From Metarhizobium sp017305935 (lineage in GTDB: Bacteria; Pseudomonadota; Alphaproteobacteria; Rhizobiales; Rhizobiaceae): a stretch of DNA of 64,000 nucleotides. The notes beneath the pieces were generated by a model that saw only the letters and a program-made list of their open reading frames with translations, did no database searches and was not told where the DNA came from. Positions 35,156-43,700 of this stretch are shown here, piece by piece. The stretch's first letter is position 1. The number at the start of each line of letters is the position of its first letter. The position numbers and the translations under genes were made by a program. The stretch is taken from assembly GCF_029601685.1 (NCBI RefSeq), contig NZ_JARRIR010000008.1, forward strand, positions 287,347-351,346, given 5' to 3'.

Positions 35156-36271
35156 TCAGGCGGCCAGTGTTGCGCTGGCGCGCGCCGCCTGCCGTTCCTC
35201 GGCGATCCGCAATTTCTCGACCATGGCCAGCAATTCGCCGATCGCAGGCGTTCCTGCGTGACGAAAGCGGCCAAGCAATTCCTCGGCCACGTCGTGAACC
35301 CCGGAGGCGACGGCATGGGCGCCGCGCCATATCAGCGTCGCCTCGACGAAGACCGGGCTGATCTCGCGCGACAGGCCCGCCGATTCGTAGAGCGCCCGGA
35401 TGGCATGCGCGCGACCGCCGGCGACGATGGCGCGCACCCGCCGCTCCTCCAGCCCCGACAGCGACACCAGTGCGGCGGCGATGAAATCCACCTTGCCGGA
35501 ACATAGCGCATGCATCAGGAAGGCCGGTGTCAGCCGCCCTTCGCGGCGCAGGTGTTCGACGAGCGCCGGCAGTTCGCCCGCCTCAACTGCGCCGATCATC
35601 GCCACCGTCGCGACCTCCTTGGCCTCATGGACGATACGCTCCACCCGCTGTTCGCCGACCAGCGCCTGCACCAGCCCGAATCCGACAAGCGCCCGCCCGA
35701 CATGCTGCATCAGGCTGTGGCGGGCATTGGCCGGCAGATCGTCGCGCTCCAGCAGAACTGTGCGCACGCCGCAATCATGGCCGTGGCGCTGGGCGATACG
35801 CTCCAGCGTGCCACGTCCGAGTTTCACGTCGGGATTGTCGAGCAGCACGGCGACTTCCATCGCCTCGCCGACTTCGACGATCGCCGCAGCGACACCGCGC
35901 GACAGCTTCGGCCTGGCGGCGATCAGTGCCCGGTTGGTGGCCGATCCGCGCCCGATCAGGTCGACGAGATCGTCATCGGTAAGCGCCGGCGAGTTGATGA
36001 GGATGGTGGCGGCAATTTCCGGCTGGTCTTCGGCAAGCGACAGCACGACGGTGCGCGGCGCGGCCGCACTGACGCACAGGGATTCGGCCAAAGCCAGCCG
36101 CACCACCGGCGATGGATCGTCGAGCAGGTAATTCAAGGCCATGGCCGCCGCGTCGCGTTCACGCGACGTGATGCGCTCCATCAGGAAAGCCCGTGCCAAA
36201 GCCCTGGCGGCACGCGCCCTGTCGGAGGTTTTCGCCCCTTCAACCCAGCGAAGAAATGCCTGAACGATCAC
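35156..36271 (-). CDS. DUF2336-family protein
   Basis: 371 aa from GTG 36271, which has GAGG spaced 5-6 bases; the longer upstream frame looks non-coding. It is an all-helical, HEAT-like protein: repeated segments such as NYLLDDPSPVVRLALAESLC, LINSPALTDDDLVDLIGRGS and VAVLLDNPDVKLGRGTLERI are the family hallmark. DUF2336 proteins are common in alphaproteobacteria and have no established biochemical function; no catalytic motif is visible. It is convergent with the AI-2E permease with zero bases between stop codons, and divergent from the CitE-like gene. Confidence 0.85.
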   Translation of the reverse strand: MIVQAFLRWVEGAKTSDRARAARALARAFLMERITSRERDAAAMALNYLLDDPSPVVRLALAESLCVSAAAPRTVVLSLAEDQPEIAATILINSPALTDDDLVDLIGRGSATNRALIAARPKLSRGVAAAIVEVGEAMEVAVLLDNPDVKLGRGTLERIAQRHGHDCGVRTVLLERDDLPANARHSLMQHVGRALVGFGLVQALVGEQRVERIVHEAKEVATVAMIGAVEAGELPALVEHLRREGRLTPAFLMHALCSGKVDFIAAALVSLSGLEERRVRAIVAGGRAHAIRALYESAGLSREISPVFVEATLIWRGAHAVASGVHDVAEELLGRFRHAGTPAIGELLAMVEKLRIAEERQAARASATLAA

Positions 36272-36480
36272 CGTGACCTCGAAGACTGCGTATGAATCGG
36301 AAACACGAAAACACAGTAACCGGCAATGGTTTAAGATTTCTTCACCATGTTTCTTAACGCGAACCCCCGCGAATGCCATCCTGCCCCGCCAAGGCGGTTG
36401 AAAGCGCTGTCCCGGCCATTTAAGGATCTGTTCAGGCCGCATGTGCGGCGGCAATCGGTCACCTCTCGCGAGACGGAAGC

Positions 36481-37368
36481 ATGATGAAGCGATCCTGGCT
36501 TCTGGTCCCGGGACTGGACAAAACCCTTCTGGGGGACAGCCGCCAAAGCGGCGCCGACGTGCTGGTCGCCGATCTCGCCAGCGTCGTGCCGCCGCTGAAG
36601 GCGCAGGCGCGCGAGGCAACCCAGCAATTCCTCAGCGACCGCCCCGCCATCCGCGAGCGCGAGGCGCGCTGCTTCGTGCTGATCCATCCTCATGCCTCGG
36701 GCCTGATGGAAAAGGATCTGGATGCGGCGATGCGCGGACGGGCGGACGGCATCGTGCTTCCGGGCGTGCGGGCGGCGGCCGATATCCAGCGGCTCGACGC
36801 CATGCTGTCGGCCCGCGAGGCGATCTTCGGCATCTATCCGGGCATGACGCGCATCGTTGCGCTCTGCGGCGACAATGCGCTCGGCATTCTCAACACCGGC
36901 GAGAACATGGGCCGCGCCTCGCCGCGCCTGGATGCGCTGGGCTGGTCGATGCCGGCGCTGGCCGGAAGCCTCGGCGCCTGCCGCACCCATGAGGATGACG
37001 GACGCCTGAGCGATGCCCTGCGGCTTGCCCGCGCCGCCGTGCTGACGGCTGCGGCAGCGGCCGGCATCGGCGCCATCGACTCCGCCTCCGGCCTGTTCGG
37101 CAGCGACCGCCTGGCACGCGATTGCCGTGAGGCCAAGGCCGATGGCTTCACCGGAAAATTCGCCCTGCACAAGACGCAACTGCCCATCGTCAACGCCCTC
37201 TTCACCCCGGACCGCAACGAGATTGCCCGCGCCCGCGCCATTGTCGATCTCTTCGAAACCGCCGACCGCGGTACCTGCTTTGCTCCCGATGGCCGCGCGC
37301 TCGGCGAAGTCGATCTGCGTCGCGCCCGCCGCCTTCTCGAACATGCCGGGCCGGAGGCCGAAGCTTGA
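36481..37368 (+). CDS. HpcH/HpaI aldolase / CitE-like CoA-ester lyase
   Basis: 295 aa, (beta/alpha)8-barrel of the CitE/malyl-CoA lyase superfamily. Motifs are RSWLLVPGLDKTLLGDSRQS, DVLVADLASVVPPLKAQARE (the usual DLEDxV is DLASVV, so the acidic residues differ), GIVLPGVRAAADIQRLDAML, an Mg-site-like IDSASGLFGSDRLARDCREA and KFALHKTQLPIVNALFTP. The DLEDxV change weakens metal or substrate predictions. Probable lyase acting on a CoA thioester such as citramalyl- or malyl-CoA; the pathway is not evident. ATG 36481 and ATG 36484 are both possible. Confidence 0.82.
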   Translation: MMKRSWLLVPGLDKTLLGDSRQSGADVLVADLASVVPPLKAQAREATQQFLSDRPAIREREARCFVLIHPHASGLMEKDLDAAMRGRADGIVLPGVRAAADIQRLDAMLSAREAIFGIYPGMTRIVALCGDNALGILNTGENMGRASPRLDALGWSMPALAGSLGACRTHEDDGRLSDALRLARAAVLTAAAAAGIGAIDSASGLFGSDRLARDCREAKADGFTGKFALHKTQLPIVNALFTPDRNEIARARAIVDLFETADRGTCFAPDGRALGEVDLRRARRLLEHAGPEAEA

Positions 37369-37381
37369 GGCGTCTTCGGCC
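37356..37381. terminator. hairpin shared by convergent genes
   Basis: GGCCGAAG (37356-37363) pairs with CTTCGGCC (37374-37381) across the 20-bp gap between the CitE-like and nitroreductase stop codons. It spans the end of the CitE-like coding sequence; there is no T-run. Confidence 0.4.
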
Positions 37382-37388
37382 GCCTATT

Positions 37389-37973
37389 TCACTCGGCCTC
37401 GCCGACCCAGGTGACGATATCGGCAAGCTCCGGACGGGGGCGCTCGACGGCGGGAAAATCGCTGGATCCGATATGAATGAAGCCGGCAACCTTTTCATTG
37501 TCGCCGATCCCCAGCAGCGGATAGGCGCGGTTATCATAGGCAAACCATTCGGTCAGCCAGTTGGCCACGTATCCATGGGCGTTGGCTGAGACCAGCAGGT
37601 TCATGCACAGCGCCCCGGCGGACATGATCTGTTCCCATTCCGGAATTTTCACATGCGGCGCGGCGCGGCTGACGACGGCGATGACAACCGGGGCACGGGT
37701 GAAGCGGCTGCGCTCGACCTCGATCAGTTCGGCCGAAAGCTCGGGCTCGATAGCAAGCCGCAGCTTGAGCAATTCCTCGCCGATTCGGGCACGCTCGGCG
37801 CCGCGATAGACGACCAATCGCCATGGCGCCAACTTGCCGTGATCGGGCACTCGCACAGCCAAACGCAGGATCTCCTCCAGCTCCGCTTTGGAAGGACCGG
37901 GGTCGCGCATCTGGAAGGCAGGGATGGAGCGGCGTACCGCGAGATAGTCGCGAAGTGAAATGTTCTGGGTCAT
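37389..37973 (-). CDS. nitroreductase-family protein
   Basis: 194-aa FMN-dependent nitroreductase-like enzyme. The FMN phosphate-binding start is LRDYLAVRRSIPAFQMRDPG, then EEILRLAVRVPDHGKLAPWR (the family R.P...N..PW, with PDHGKLAPW here), QIMSAGALCMNLLVSANAHG and YDNRAYPLLGIGDNEKVAGF. The Ydja/NfsA-like compact form fits. ATG 37973 is the natural start. The electron acceptor is unknown. Likely monocistronic. Confidence 0.87.
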   Translation of the reverse strand: MTQNISLRDYLAVRRSIPAFQMRDPGPSKAELEEILRLAVRVPDHGKLAPWRLVVYRGAERARIGEELLKLRLAIEPELSAELIEVERSRFTRAPVVIAVVSRAAPHVKIPEWEQIMSAGALCMNLLVSANAHGYVANWLTEWFAYDNRAYPLLGIGDNEKVAGFIHIGSSDFPAVERPRPELADIVTWVGEAE

Positions 37974-38074
37974 TGGCAATCGCTTTCGATCGAATTGTCT
38001 GGATAAGAGCCTTGAATTTGCCACCGGCTTGGTCTTCAAGTGAAGGCAGCAGTCATAGAAGTCAACGGGTCGAG

Positions 38075-39055
38075 ATGTCGCCACGCTCCACTGCCGCACG
38101 CATCGGCTTGCTTTTTCTTGCAATCGTTTCAGCCACAGCGCCGATCCGCGCCGAAGACGATCCGTTCGCAAACTTCAAGCAACTCGATACAACGGCGAAA
38201 ATGCCGAAGCTGAACGCCTTTTCGGCGACGGGCCTCGCCAACCAGCCGGCGGCGGACCTGCGCGAAATTTCCATGGAAGCCAAGCTGACCTCGGAAGGGC
38301 AGCCGATGGAAGAAGGCCTCTCCTGGCGCGTCTTCAGCCCCATTCCCGGTGCCGATGGCAAGCTGCCGCTGGTTGCCTCCGCCGAGGGCGGCTCGGCGCG
38401 GTTCCAGCTGGCGCCCGGCGATTATTTCGTCAATGTCGCCTTCGGCCGCGCCGGCGCCACGAAAAAACTGTTCGTGCCGCAAGCCGGCGACGTCAACAAG
38501 CAGGTACTGGTGCTCGATGCCGGCGGTATCGTGCTGAACGCCGTTTCCGGTCCGGATGTGCGCATCCCGCCGAAGGAACTCAGCTTCAGCATCTATTCGG
38601 CGGAAGTGCGCGATGACGGCGAGCGCGGCCTGGTCATGGCCGATGTCGATCCCGGCACCGTCGTGCGGCTCAATGCCGGCACCTATCACGTCGTTTCCGA
38701 ATATGGCGACGTCAATGCGGTCATCCGCGCCGATATCCAGGTGGAGGCCGGCAAGCTCACCGAAGCGACGATCCAGCACCGCGCCGCAAAGATCACCCTC
38801 AAGCTGGTCGCCGATACCGGCGGCGAAGCGCTGGCCGACACCGCATGGTCGATCCTCGCCAGCTCGGGCGATATCGTCGGCGAAAGCGTCAGCGCCTTTC
38901 CGACCATGGTTCTCGCCGAAGGCACTTATACCGCCATCGCCAAGAACAAGGACAAGATCTATCAGCGCGACTTCACCGTCGAGGCCGGCCACAACACCGA
39001 AGTCGAAGTATTGATGAAGGCGCCGAAGGCCGCCGAAGACGTCGAGGCAGATTGA
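38075..39055 (+). CDS. periplasmic protein of unknown function
   Basis: 326 aa from ATG 38075 (MSPRSTAARIGLLFLAIVSA) with a signal peptide ending at about PIRAED. The mature protein is acidic and beta-rich, with repeated short beta-sandwich-like units such as SARFQLAPGDYFVNVAFGRA, VRLNAGTYHVVSEYGD and MVLAEGTYTAIAKNKDKIYQ, each with an A/EGxY turn. These look like carboxypeptidase-regulatory-like or prealbumin-like modules, but I cannot name a family. Conserved-hypothetical by appearance. It converges on the acyltransferase gene 35 bp away. Confidence 0.72.
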   Translation: MSPRSTAARIGLLFLAIVSATAPIRAEDDPFANFKQLDTTAKMPKLNAFSATGLANQPAADLREISMEAKLTSEGQPMEEGLSWRVFSPIPGADGKLPLVASAEGGSARFQLAPGDYFVNVAFGRAGATKKLFVPQAGDVNKQVLVLDAGGIVLNAVSGPDVRIPPKELSFSIYSAEVRDDGERGLVMADVDPGTVVRLNAGTYHVVSEYGDVNAVIRADIQVEAGKLTEATIQHRAAKITLKLVADTGGEALADTAWSILASSGDIVGESVSAFPTMVLAEGTYTAIAKNKDKIYQRDFTVEAGHNTEVEVLMKAPKAAEDVEAD

Positions 39056-39090
39056 AACAGCATCCCGGTCGCGGCTTTGCTGACATCGAA

Positions 39091-39927
39091 TCAGCCGGCC
39101 CGGCGCAAGAATGCCCGGCGCGGCGGCGCCATCGAAAACACGGCGTCGTAAAGCCGCGTCAGCAGGTTCTTGCGGTCGCCATTGTCGAGTTCTTCCCAGC
39201 GCATCACCTGGCCGACGCGGGCGGCGATGGTCGAACCCGACAGGCGGCGGAACTCGCGGATCAGCAGCGAAATGCGCAGCGTCAGCGAAATCCTACTGGC
39301 GAGATGGAACAGCCGCCCGTTCTGGCCCTCGAAATAGACCGGGATGACGCTCGCCTTGGCCGACTGGATGAGTTTTGCGGGAAACATCTTCCACGGCAGA
39401 TCCTCGGCGCGCCCAAAGCCCTTCTTCGCGGTGGCGACGCCGCCGGCCGGGAAGACGATAACCGTCGTGCCATCCTTCAAGAGCTTCACCGCGTCGTTGC
39501 GGGTCTTCATGTTGAGCGCGAGCGCTTCCTTGGTCTCCTCGAAGGAGATCGGCAGCGAATAGGGCGCCATTTCCGGCACCTTGAGAAGCTCGTTGTTGAT
39601 CAGAACCTTGAAGGGGCGGCCAAGCTGCTCGGCCAGCGCCAGAATGGCGATGCCGTCGCCGATGCCGAAGGGATGGTTGGCGACGATGACAACCGGCGTC
39701 TCCGGCAGGTTTTTCGGCGGCCATTCGCCGCGCACCGACAGGCGCACGTCGATGAGATCGAGCATCCGGGCGAAAACCCCTTCGGTCTTGCCCGCTACAT
39801 CACGCGCCCAGGCCTCGTAGAGGCGGGCATAACGATTGCGCCCGGAAAGACCCTCGATGGAGCGGATGAACCAGCGCTTCAGCCGCGGATCGTTTGCGTT
39901 GGCATAGGAAAGCTTGTCGAAATTCAA
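39091..39927 (-). CDS. lysophospholipid/glycerolipid acyltransferase-like protein
   Basis: 278 aa of the PlsC-like acyltransferase superfamily. The catalytic HX4D block is VVIVANHPFGIGDGIAILAL. The glycerophosphate-binding stretch is GTTVIVFPAGGVATAKKGFG, and SVIPVYFEGQNGRLFHL is the third conserved region. There is no N-terminal membrane helix as in classic PlsC or OlsA. The initiation codon is TTG 39927 (MNFDKLSYAN); the ribosome site is weak, so the start is uncertain. Acyl donor and acceptor are unknown; a role in lipid or ornithine-lipid remodelling is only a guess from the family. Confidence 0.82.
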   Translation of the reverse strand: MNFDKLSYANANDPRLKRWFIRSIEGLSGRNRYARLYEAWARDVAGKTEGVFARMLDLIDVRLSVRGEWPPKNLPETPVVIVANHPFGIGDGIAILALAEQLGRPFKVLINNELLKVPEMAPYSLPISFEETKEALALNMKTRNDAVKLLKDGTTVIVFPAGGVATAKKGFGRAEDLPWKMFPAKLIQSAKASVIPVYFEGQNGRLFHLASRISLTLRISLLIREFRRLSGSTIAARVGQVMRWEELDNGDRKNLLTRLYDAVFSMAPPRRAFLRRAG

Positions 39928-40075
39928 ATTTTTCAGCCGGGTTTCCCCGCCCCTTCAGTCCCACGGGAACCGTTTTGCCAAGCCGGTACCGATCCGTTAT
40001 CCCTCGATCGGTCCTTTCGCATTTCCGCAATTCCGGACGCAAAACCACCACGCACTTTTGCTGGAATTGTTTTAG

Positions 40076-40100
40076 CAAAAAGGCCGGCGAACCGGCCTTT
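40076..40100 (-). terminator. intrinsic terminator of thrS
   Basis: AAAGGCCGG (40079-40087) pairs with CCGGCCTTT (40092-40100) around a CGAA loop; read on the minus strand it runs into TTTTTGC. It lies 74 bp past the thrS stop codon. Confidence 0.7.
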
Positions 40101-40173
40101 CCAATCGTGTATATAACACACAGATGACGAAATTCTGACAGCGCCGAATGCCGGCGCCACCAGAACCTTCGTA

Positions 40174-42174
40174 TCAGGCCTGCTTGCGCCTGGCGGCGCG
40201 GCGCTTGACGTCCGGCGGAGTCGCCTCGTCGGAAAGCGCGGCGATGGCCTCGTCGAGGGTCATCGCGGTCTGCGCCTGGCTGCCGAGGCGGCGGATGTTC
40301 ACGGAACGCTCTTCCGCTTCCTTCTTGCCGCAAACGATGATGACCGGAACCTTGGTCACCGAATGCTCGCGGACCTTGTAGTTGATCTTCTCGTTGCGAA
40401 AGTCGGTCTCGACGGAAAGACCGGCATCGCGCAGCGCCTCGGCTACTTCCTGGCCGTAGGCATCCGCCTCGGAGGTGATCGTCGCCACCACCACCTGCAC
40501 CGGAGCGACCCAGAGCGGCATGTGGCCGGCGAAGTTCTCGATAAGGATGCCGAGGAAACGCTCCATCGAGCCGCAAATGGCGCGATGGATCATCACCGGC
40601 TGGCGCTTTTCCGAGTTGTGGTCGATGTAGAAGGCGCCAAAGCGTTCCGGCAGGTTGAAGTCGACCTGCGTCGTGCCGCATTGCCATTCGCGGCCGATGG
40701 CATCCTTCAGCGTGTATTCGAACTTCGGCCCGTAGAAAGCGCCCTCGCCCGGCAGGATGTCGGTCTTGATACGGCCGCCGGACTGTTCCTCGATCGACTT
40801 CAGCACCTCGGTCATGATCGCTTCGGCGCGGTCCCAGGACTCGTCGGAGCCGACGCGCTTTTCCGGGCGGGTGGAGAGTTTTACCACCACCTCGTTGAAG
40901 CCGAAATCCTCATAGACCGAGAGGATCAGGTCGTTGATCTTCAGGCATTCGGCCGCCATCTGCTCTTCGGTGCAGAAGATATGGGCGTCGTCCTGCGTAA
41001 AGCCGCGCACGCGCATCAGCCCATGCAGCGCGCCCGAGGGCTCGTAGCGATGCACGTTTCCGAATTCCGCAAGGCGGATCGGCAGTTCGCGGTAAGACTT
41101 CAGGCCATGCTTGAAGATCTGGATATGGCCGGGGCAGTTCATCGGCTTCAGGGCAAAGATGCGGTTGTCCGCTTCCTTGTCTTCCGGATGCGTCAGGGCA
41201 TGCGCGGATTTCACCGCGAACATGTTTTCCTGATACCAGCCCCAGTGGCCGGAGGTTTCCCACAGCGAGGCGTCGAGCACCTGCGGCGCGTTGACTTCCT
41301 GATAATCGCCGGCAAGCCGGCGGCGCATGTAGGAGACCAGCGTCTGGAAGATGCGCCAGCCCTTGCCATGCCAGAAGACCACGCCCGGGCCTTCTTCCTG
41401 GAAGTGGAACAGGTCCATCTCGCGGCCCAGCTTGCGGTGGTCGCGCTTTTCCGCTTCCGCCAGCATGTGCAGGTAGTTGTCGAGATCGGCCTGCTCGGCC
41501 CAGGCCGTGCCGTAGATGCGGGTCAGCATCGGATTGTTGCTGTCGCCGCGCCAATAGGCGCCGGCCACCTTCATCAGCTTGAAGGCAGTGCCGATCTGGC
41601 CGGTGGAGGCCATATGCGGGCCGCGACACAGATCGAACCACTCGCCCTGATGATAGATCTTGACGTCCTGATCCTCAGGAATCGCATCGACCAACTCGAC
41701 CTTGTAGGTCTCGCCCTTGGCGGCAAACACTTCCTTGGCCTTGTTGCGCGACCAGACCTGGCGCGTAAACGGCGCGTTGCGGCCGATGATTTCCTTCATC
41801 TTCTTTTCGATCTTCGGCAGATCGTCGGGCGTGAAGGGCTCGTTCTTGGCGAAATCGTAATAGAAGCCGTTCTCGATCACCGGGCCGATGGTGACCTGCG
41901 TGCCGGGCCACAGCTCCTGCACGGCCTCGGCCATGACGTGGGCGGCATCGTGGCGGATCAGTTCCAGCGCGCGCTGATCGGTGCGCGTGACGATTTCGAT
42001 GCGGCCTTCGGTGACCGGCTCGGAAAGATCGCGCACTTCGCCGTCAATGGCGATGGCGATGGCCTTCTTGGCCAGCGACTTGGAAATGGATTCGGCGACA
42101 TCGCGACCGGTGGCGCCAGCGTCGTAGGCGCGCACATTGCCATCGGGGAATGTCAGGGAAACGGATTGGGACAT
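40174..42174 (-). CDS. thrS: threonyl-tRNA synthetase
   Basis: Class II synthetase charging tRNA-Thr, 666 aa from ATG 42174, which has AGGAG 6-7 bases upstream (the TTG just before it is not needed). Domains: N-terminal TGS (SVSLTFPDGNVRAYDAGATG), then the HxxxH editing domain (IRHDAAHVMAEAVQELWP and the C/H pair in WFDLCRGPHMAS). The catalytic core follows, with motif 2 HRYEPSGALHGLMRVRGFTQ and zinc ligands, motif 3 IHRAICGSMERFLGILIENF, and the C-terminal anticodon-binding domain. A palindromic hairpin at 42300-42320 upstream could be a leader element. Confidence 0.98.
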   Translation of the reverse strand: MSQSVSLTFPDGNVRAYDAGATGRDVAESISKSLAKKAIAIAIDGEVRDLSEPVTEGRIEIVTRTDQRALELIRHDAAHVMAEAVQELWPGTQVTIGPVIENGFYYDFAKNEPFTPDDLPKIEKKMKEIIGRNAPFTRQVWSRNKAKEVFAAKGETYKVELVDAIPEDQDVKIYHQGEWFDLCRGPHMASTGQIGTAFKLMKVAGAYWRGDSNNPMLTRIYGTAWAEQADLDNYLHMLAEAEKRDHRKLGREMDLFHFQEEGPGVVFWHGKGWRIFQTLVSYMRRRLAGDYQEVNAPQVLDASLWETSGHWGWYQENMFAVKSAHALTHPEDKEADNRIFALKPMNCPGHIQIFKHGLKSYRELPIRLAEFGNVHRYEPSGALHGLMRVRGFTQDDAHIFCTEEQMAAECLKINDLILSVYEDFGFNEVVVKLSTRPEKRVGSDESWDRAEAIMTEVLKSIEEQSGGRIKTDILPGEGAFYGPKFEYTLKDAIGREWQCGTTQVDFNLPERFGAFYIDHNSEKRQPVMIHRAICGSMERFLGILIENFAGHMPLWVAPVQVVVATITSEADAYGQEVAEALRDAGLSVETDFRNEKINYKVREHSVTKVPVIIVCGKKEAEERSVNIRRLGSQAQTAMTLDEAIAALSDEATPPDVKRRAARRKQA

Positions 42175-42398
42175 CAAATTCTCCTGTCGTCCAGTCCCGC
42201 CAACGAATGCGGGTGGTGTTATGTCGCCCGGGTCACCCGAGCGTGAACGGCCGGGATATAGAGCGGAAACGCGTCAAATGGAAGGGTTTTTCACCTTTGC
42301 GAGCGCGTCGTACGCGCTCGTGCGCGCCGTGCCGACCCTATTTTTCTTCTCCTAAACCGACCATTTGAAAAATTTTCGCTGACGATTCCGATTTTCCG

Positions 42399-42427
42399 CT
42401 TGCGGGCGCGAGATTCGCCGATTATGA
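42399..42427 (+). promoter_or_regulatory. promoter of tRNA-Glu
   Basis: CTTGCG (42399-42404), a 17-bp spacer and TTATGA (42422-42427), 19 bp before the tRNA 5' end. Confidence 0.55.
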
Positions 42428-42446
42428 GGGCGCCTACCAATGACAC

Positions 42447-42521
42447 GCGCCCTTCGTCTATCGGTTAGGACGTCAGATTTTCATTCTGAAAAGAGGGGTT
42501 CGACTCCCCTAGGGCGTGCCA
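42447..42521 (+). tRNA. tRNA-Glu (TTC)
   Basis: 75-nt tRNA with encoded CCA. GCGCCCT pairs with AGGGCGT (one G-T), the anticodon stem TCAGA/TCTGA encloses TTTTCAT with anticodon TTC, and the T-arm is GGGGTTCGACTCCCC. Confidence 0.96.
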
Positions 42522-42573
42522 CTTTCCTTCATAAACCAAAGAATTAGCTCAAGCGGCCATCCGCCGCATGGCA

Positions 42574-42966
42574 TCATGCCGTTCGCCTTGACCAGTGACG
42601 CCAAGGCGCCCACCAACGCGTCGTCGGTTCGAGTGTTTCGGGTACGGGATCGAAACCGCTGCTGCCACCCGGGCCGCAGCGGGCGACGCGAAACAGCGTC
42701 ATCCAGCCGCCGGACCAGAAGCCGTGCCGGGCAATCGCCTCGTAGCCGTATTCGGAACAGGTCGGCAGGTGCCGGCAGGAATTGCCGATCAGGCTCGACA
42801 AAGTAAGTTGGTAAAGCCGGATGAAACCCATGCCCAGCAGCCGCCCCGGCGTCTTGCGAAACGGGCCGCCATAATTGCGCGAGGGTTTGACGGGCTTGGC
42901 GATTGGGCCTGCTGCTGCGCCGCCCTCATCCTCGTCGTCATCCTGCATCAGGCGAAACTGGCACAT
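42574..42966 (-). CDS. yidD: membrane protein insertion efficiency factor YidD
   Basis: 130 aa. The YidD core GFIRLYQLTLSSLIGNSCRH, then LPTCSEYGYEAIARHGFWSG and RVARCGPGGSSGFDPVPE, with three conserved cysteines, is clear. YidD assists YidC in inserting inner-membrane proteins. It has an N-terminal acidic extension (MQDDDEDEGGAAAG) beyond the usual core. It follows the NifU/IscU-like gene after 5 bp on the same strand, an adjacency seen in rhizobia. Confidence 0.93.
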   Translation of the reverse strand: MCQFRLMQDDDEDEGGAAAGPIAKPVKPSRNYGGPFRKTPGRLLGMGFIRLYQLTLSSLIGNSCRHLPTCSEYGYEAIARHGFWSGGWMTLFRVARCGPGGSSGFDPVPETLEPTTRWWAPWRHWSRRTA

Positions 42967-42971
42967 CCTGC

Positions 42972-43418
42972 CTACGCCTCCACCGCTGCGCCGCGTTTCG
43001 CTTCGATCTGGCCGATGGCATCGACCACGGCGTCGAAGGTCAGCATGGTGGAAGCATGGCGCGCTTTGTAGTCGCGCACCGGCTTCAGGCAGCGCATGTC
43101 CTCGAAACGGCCGCCAGGCCCGTCGCCGCCCTCCTTCAGCATGGCGAGCATGTCCCTCCGCGCCTGACGCAGCTCTTCGGCGGTAGCGCCGATCACATGC
43201 CGGGCCATGATCGAGGACGAGGCCTGACCAAGCGCGCAGGCCTTCACCTCATGCGAAAAATCCGCCACCCGGTCGCCGTCCATCCTCAGATAGACCTTCA
43301 CCTTCGAGCCGCACAGCTTGGAATGGGCCTGCGCGCTCGCATCGGCATCGGCGAGGATACCGGTCAGGGGAATGTTGCCGGCATATTCGAGAATACGGGA
43401 ATTGTAGATGTCGTCCAT
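42972..43418 (-). CDS. NifU/IscU-like iron-sulfur scaffold protein
   Basis: 148 aa of the IscU/SufU/NifU-N family, which assembles Fe-S clusters on three cysteines. These are C36 (SKLCGSKVKV), C61 (VKACALGQASSSIMARH) and C110 (EDMRCLKPVRDYKARH). The Asp usually after the first Cys-Gly is Ser here (CGS), which may alter cluster stability. ATG 43418 starts MDDIYNSRILEYA. It is co-oriented with yidD and divergent from folE. No iscS or sufS is nearby, so it probably complements a separate suf operon. Confidence 0.87.
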   Translation of the reverse strand: MDDIYNSRILEYAGNIPLTGILADADASAQAHSKLCGSKVKVYLRMDGDRVADFSHEVKACALGQASSSIMARHVIGATAEELRQARRDMLAMLKEGGDGPGGRFEDMRCLKPVRDYKARHASTMLTFDAVVDAIGQIEAKRGAAVEA

Positions 43419-43470
43419 GGCCTTAGTCATCCCGGCGGCGGGCGCCTGTCTGCAAAAAGAAAACACAGCG

Positions 43471-43495
43471 TGTCGCAATCGGGCACTTTGCGACA
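43471..43495. promoter_or_regulatory. candidate operator between the scaffold gene and folE
   Basis: A perfect 8-bp inverted repeat, TGTCGCAA (43471-43478) and TTGCGACA (43488-43495), separated by 9 bp, in the divergent promoter region. No matching regulator box is recognised. Confidence 0.3.
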
Positions 43496-43548
43496 GTGCT
43501 TTGGATATTATATGTTATGTTGTATCGAGGTCATAGAAAAGCAATGGC

Positions 43549-43577
43549 CTTGACCTTTCGTAAGCGGACCACACATA
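43549..43577 (+). promoter_or_regulatory. predicted promoter of folE
   Basis: CTTGAC (43549-43554), a 17-bp spacer and CACATA (43572-43577), a full-consensus rhizobial -35 with a fair -10. It is about 125 bp upstream of the folE start codon, leaving a long leader. Confidence 0.5.
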
Positions 43578-43700
43578 AGAGGCCCGTTGCCGGCCATGGC
43601 CGGGCGGCGATCGGTATGGGGCGGCTTTTCTCCAAGCGAGCGGCCGAACTGCAAGCGTGATGTCACGGTCCCCGTTGTGGGATCAGGAGGCTGCATTAGT

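Noticed and set aside
40363..42246. 627-codon open frame antisense to thrS
   Set aside because: ThrS has all class II motifs on the other strand.
42175..42446. T-box or riboswitch before thrS
   Set aside because: No T-box (TGGNACCGCG) or antiterminator/terminator pair is present; T-boxes are also rare in alphaproteobacteria.
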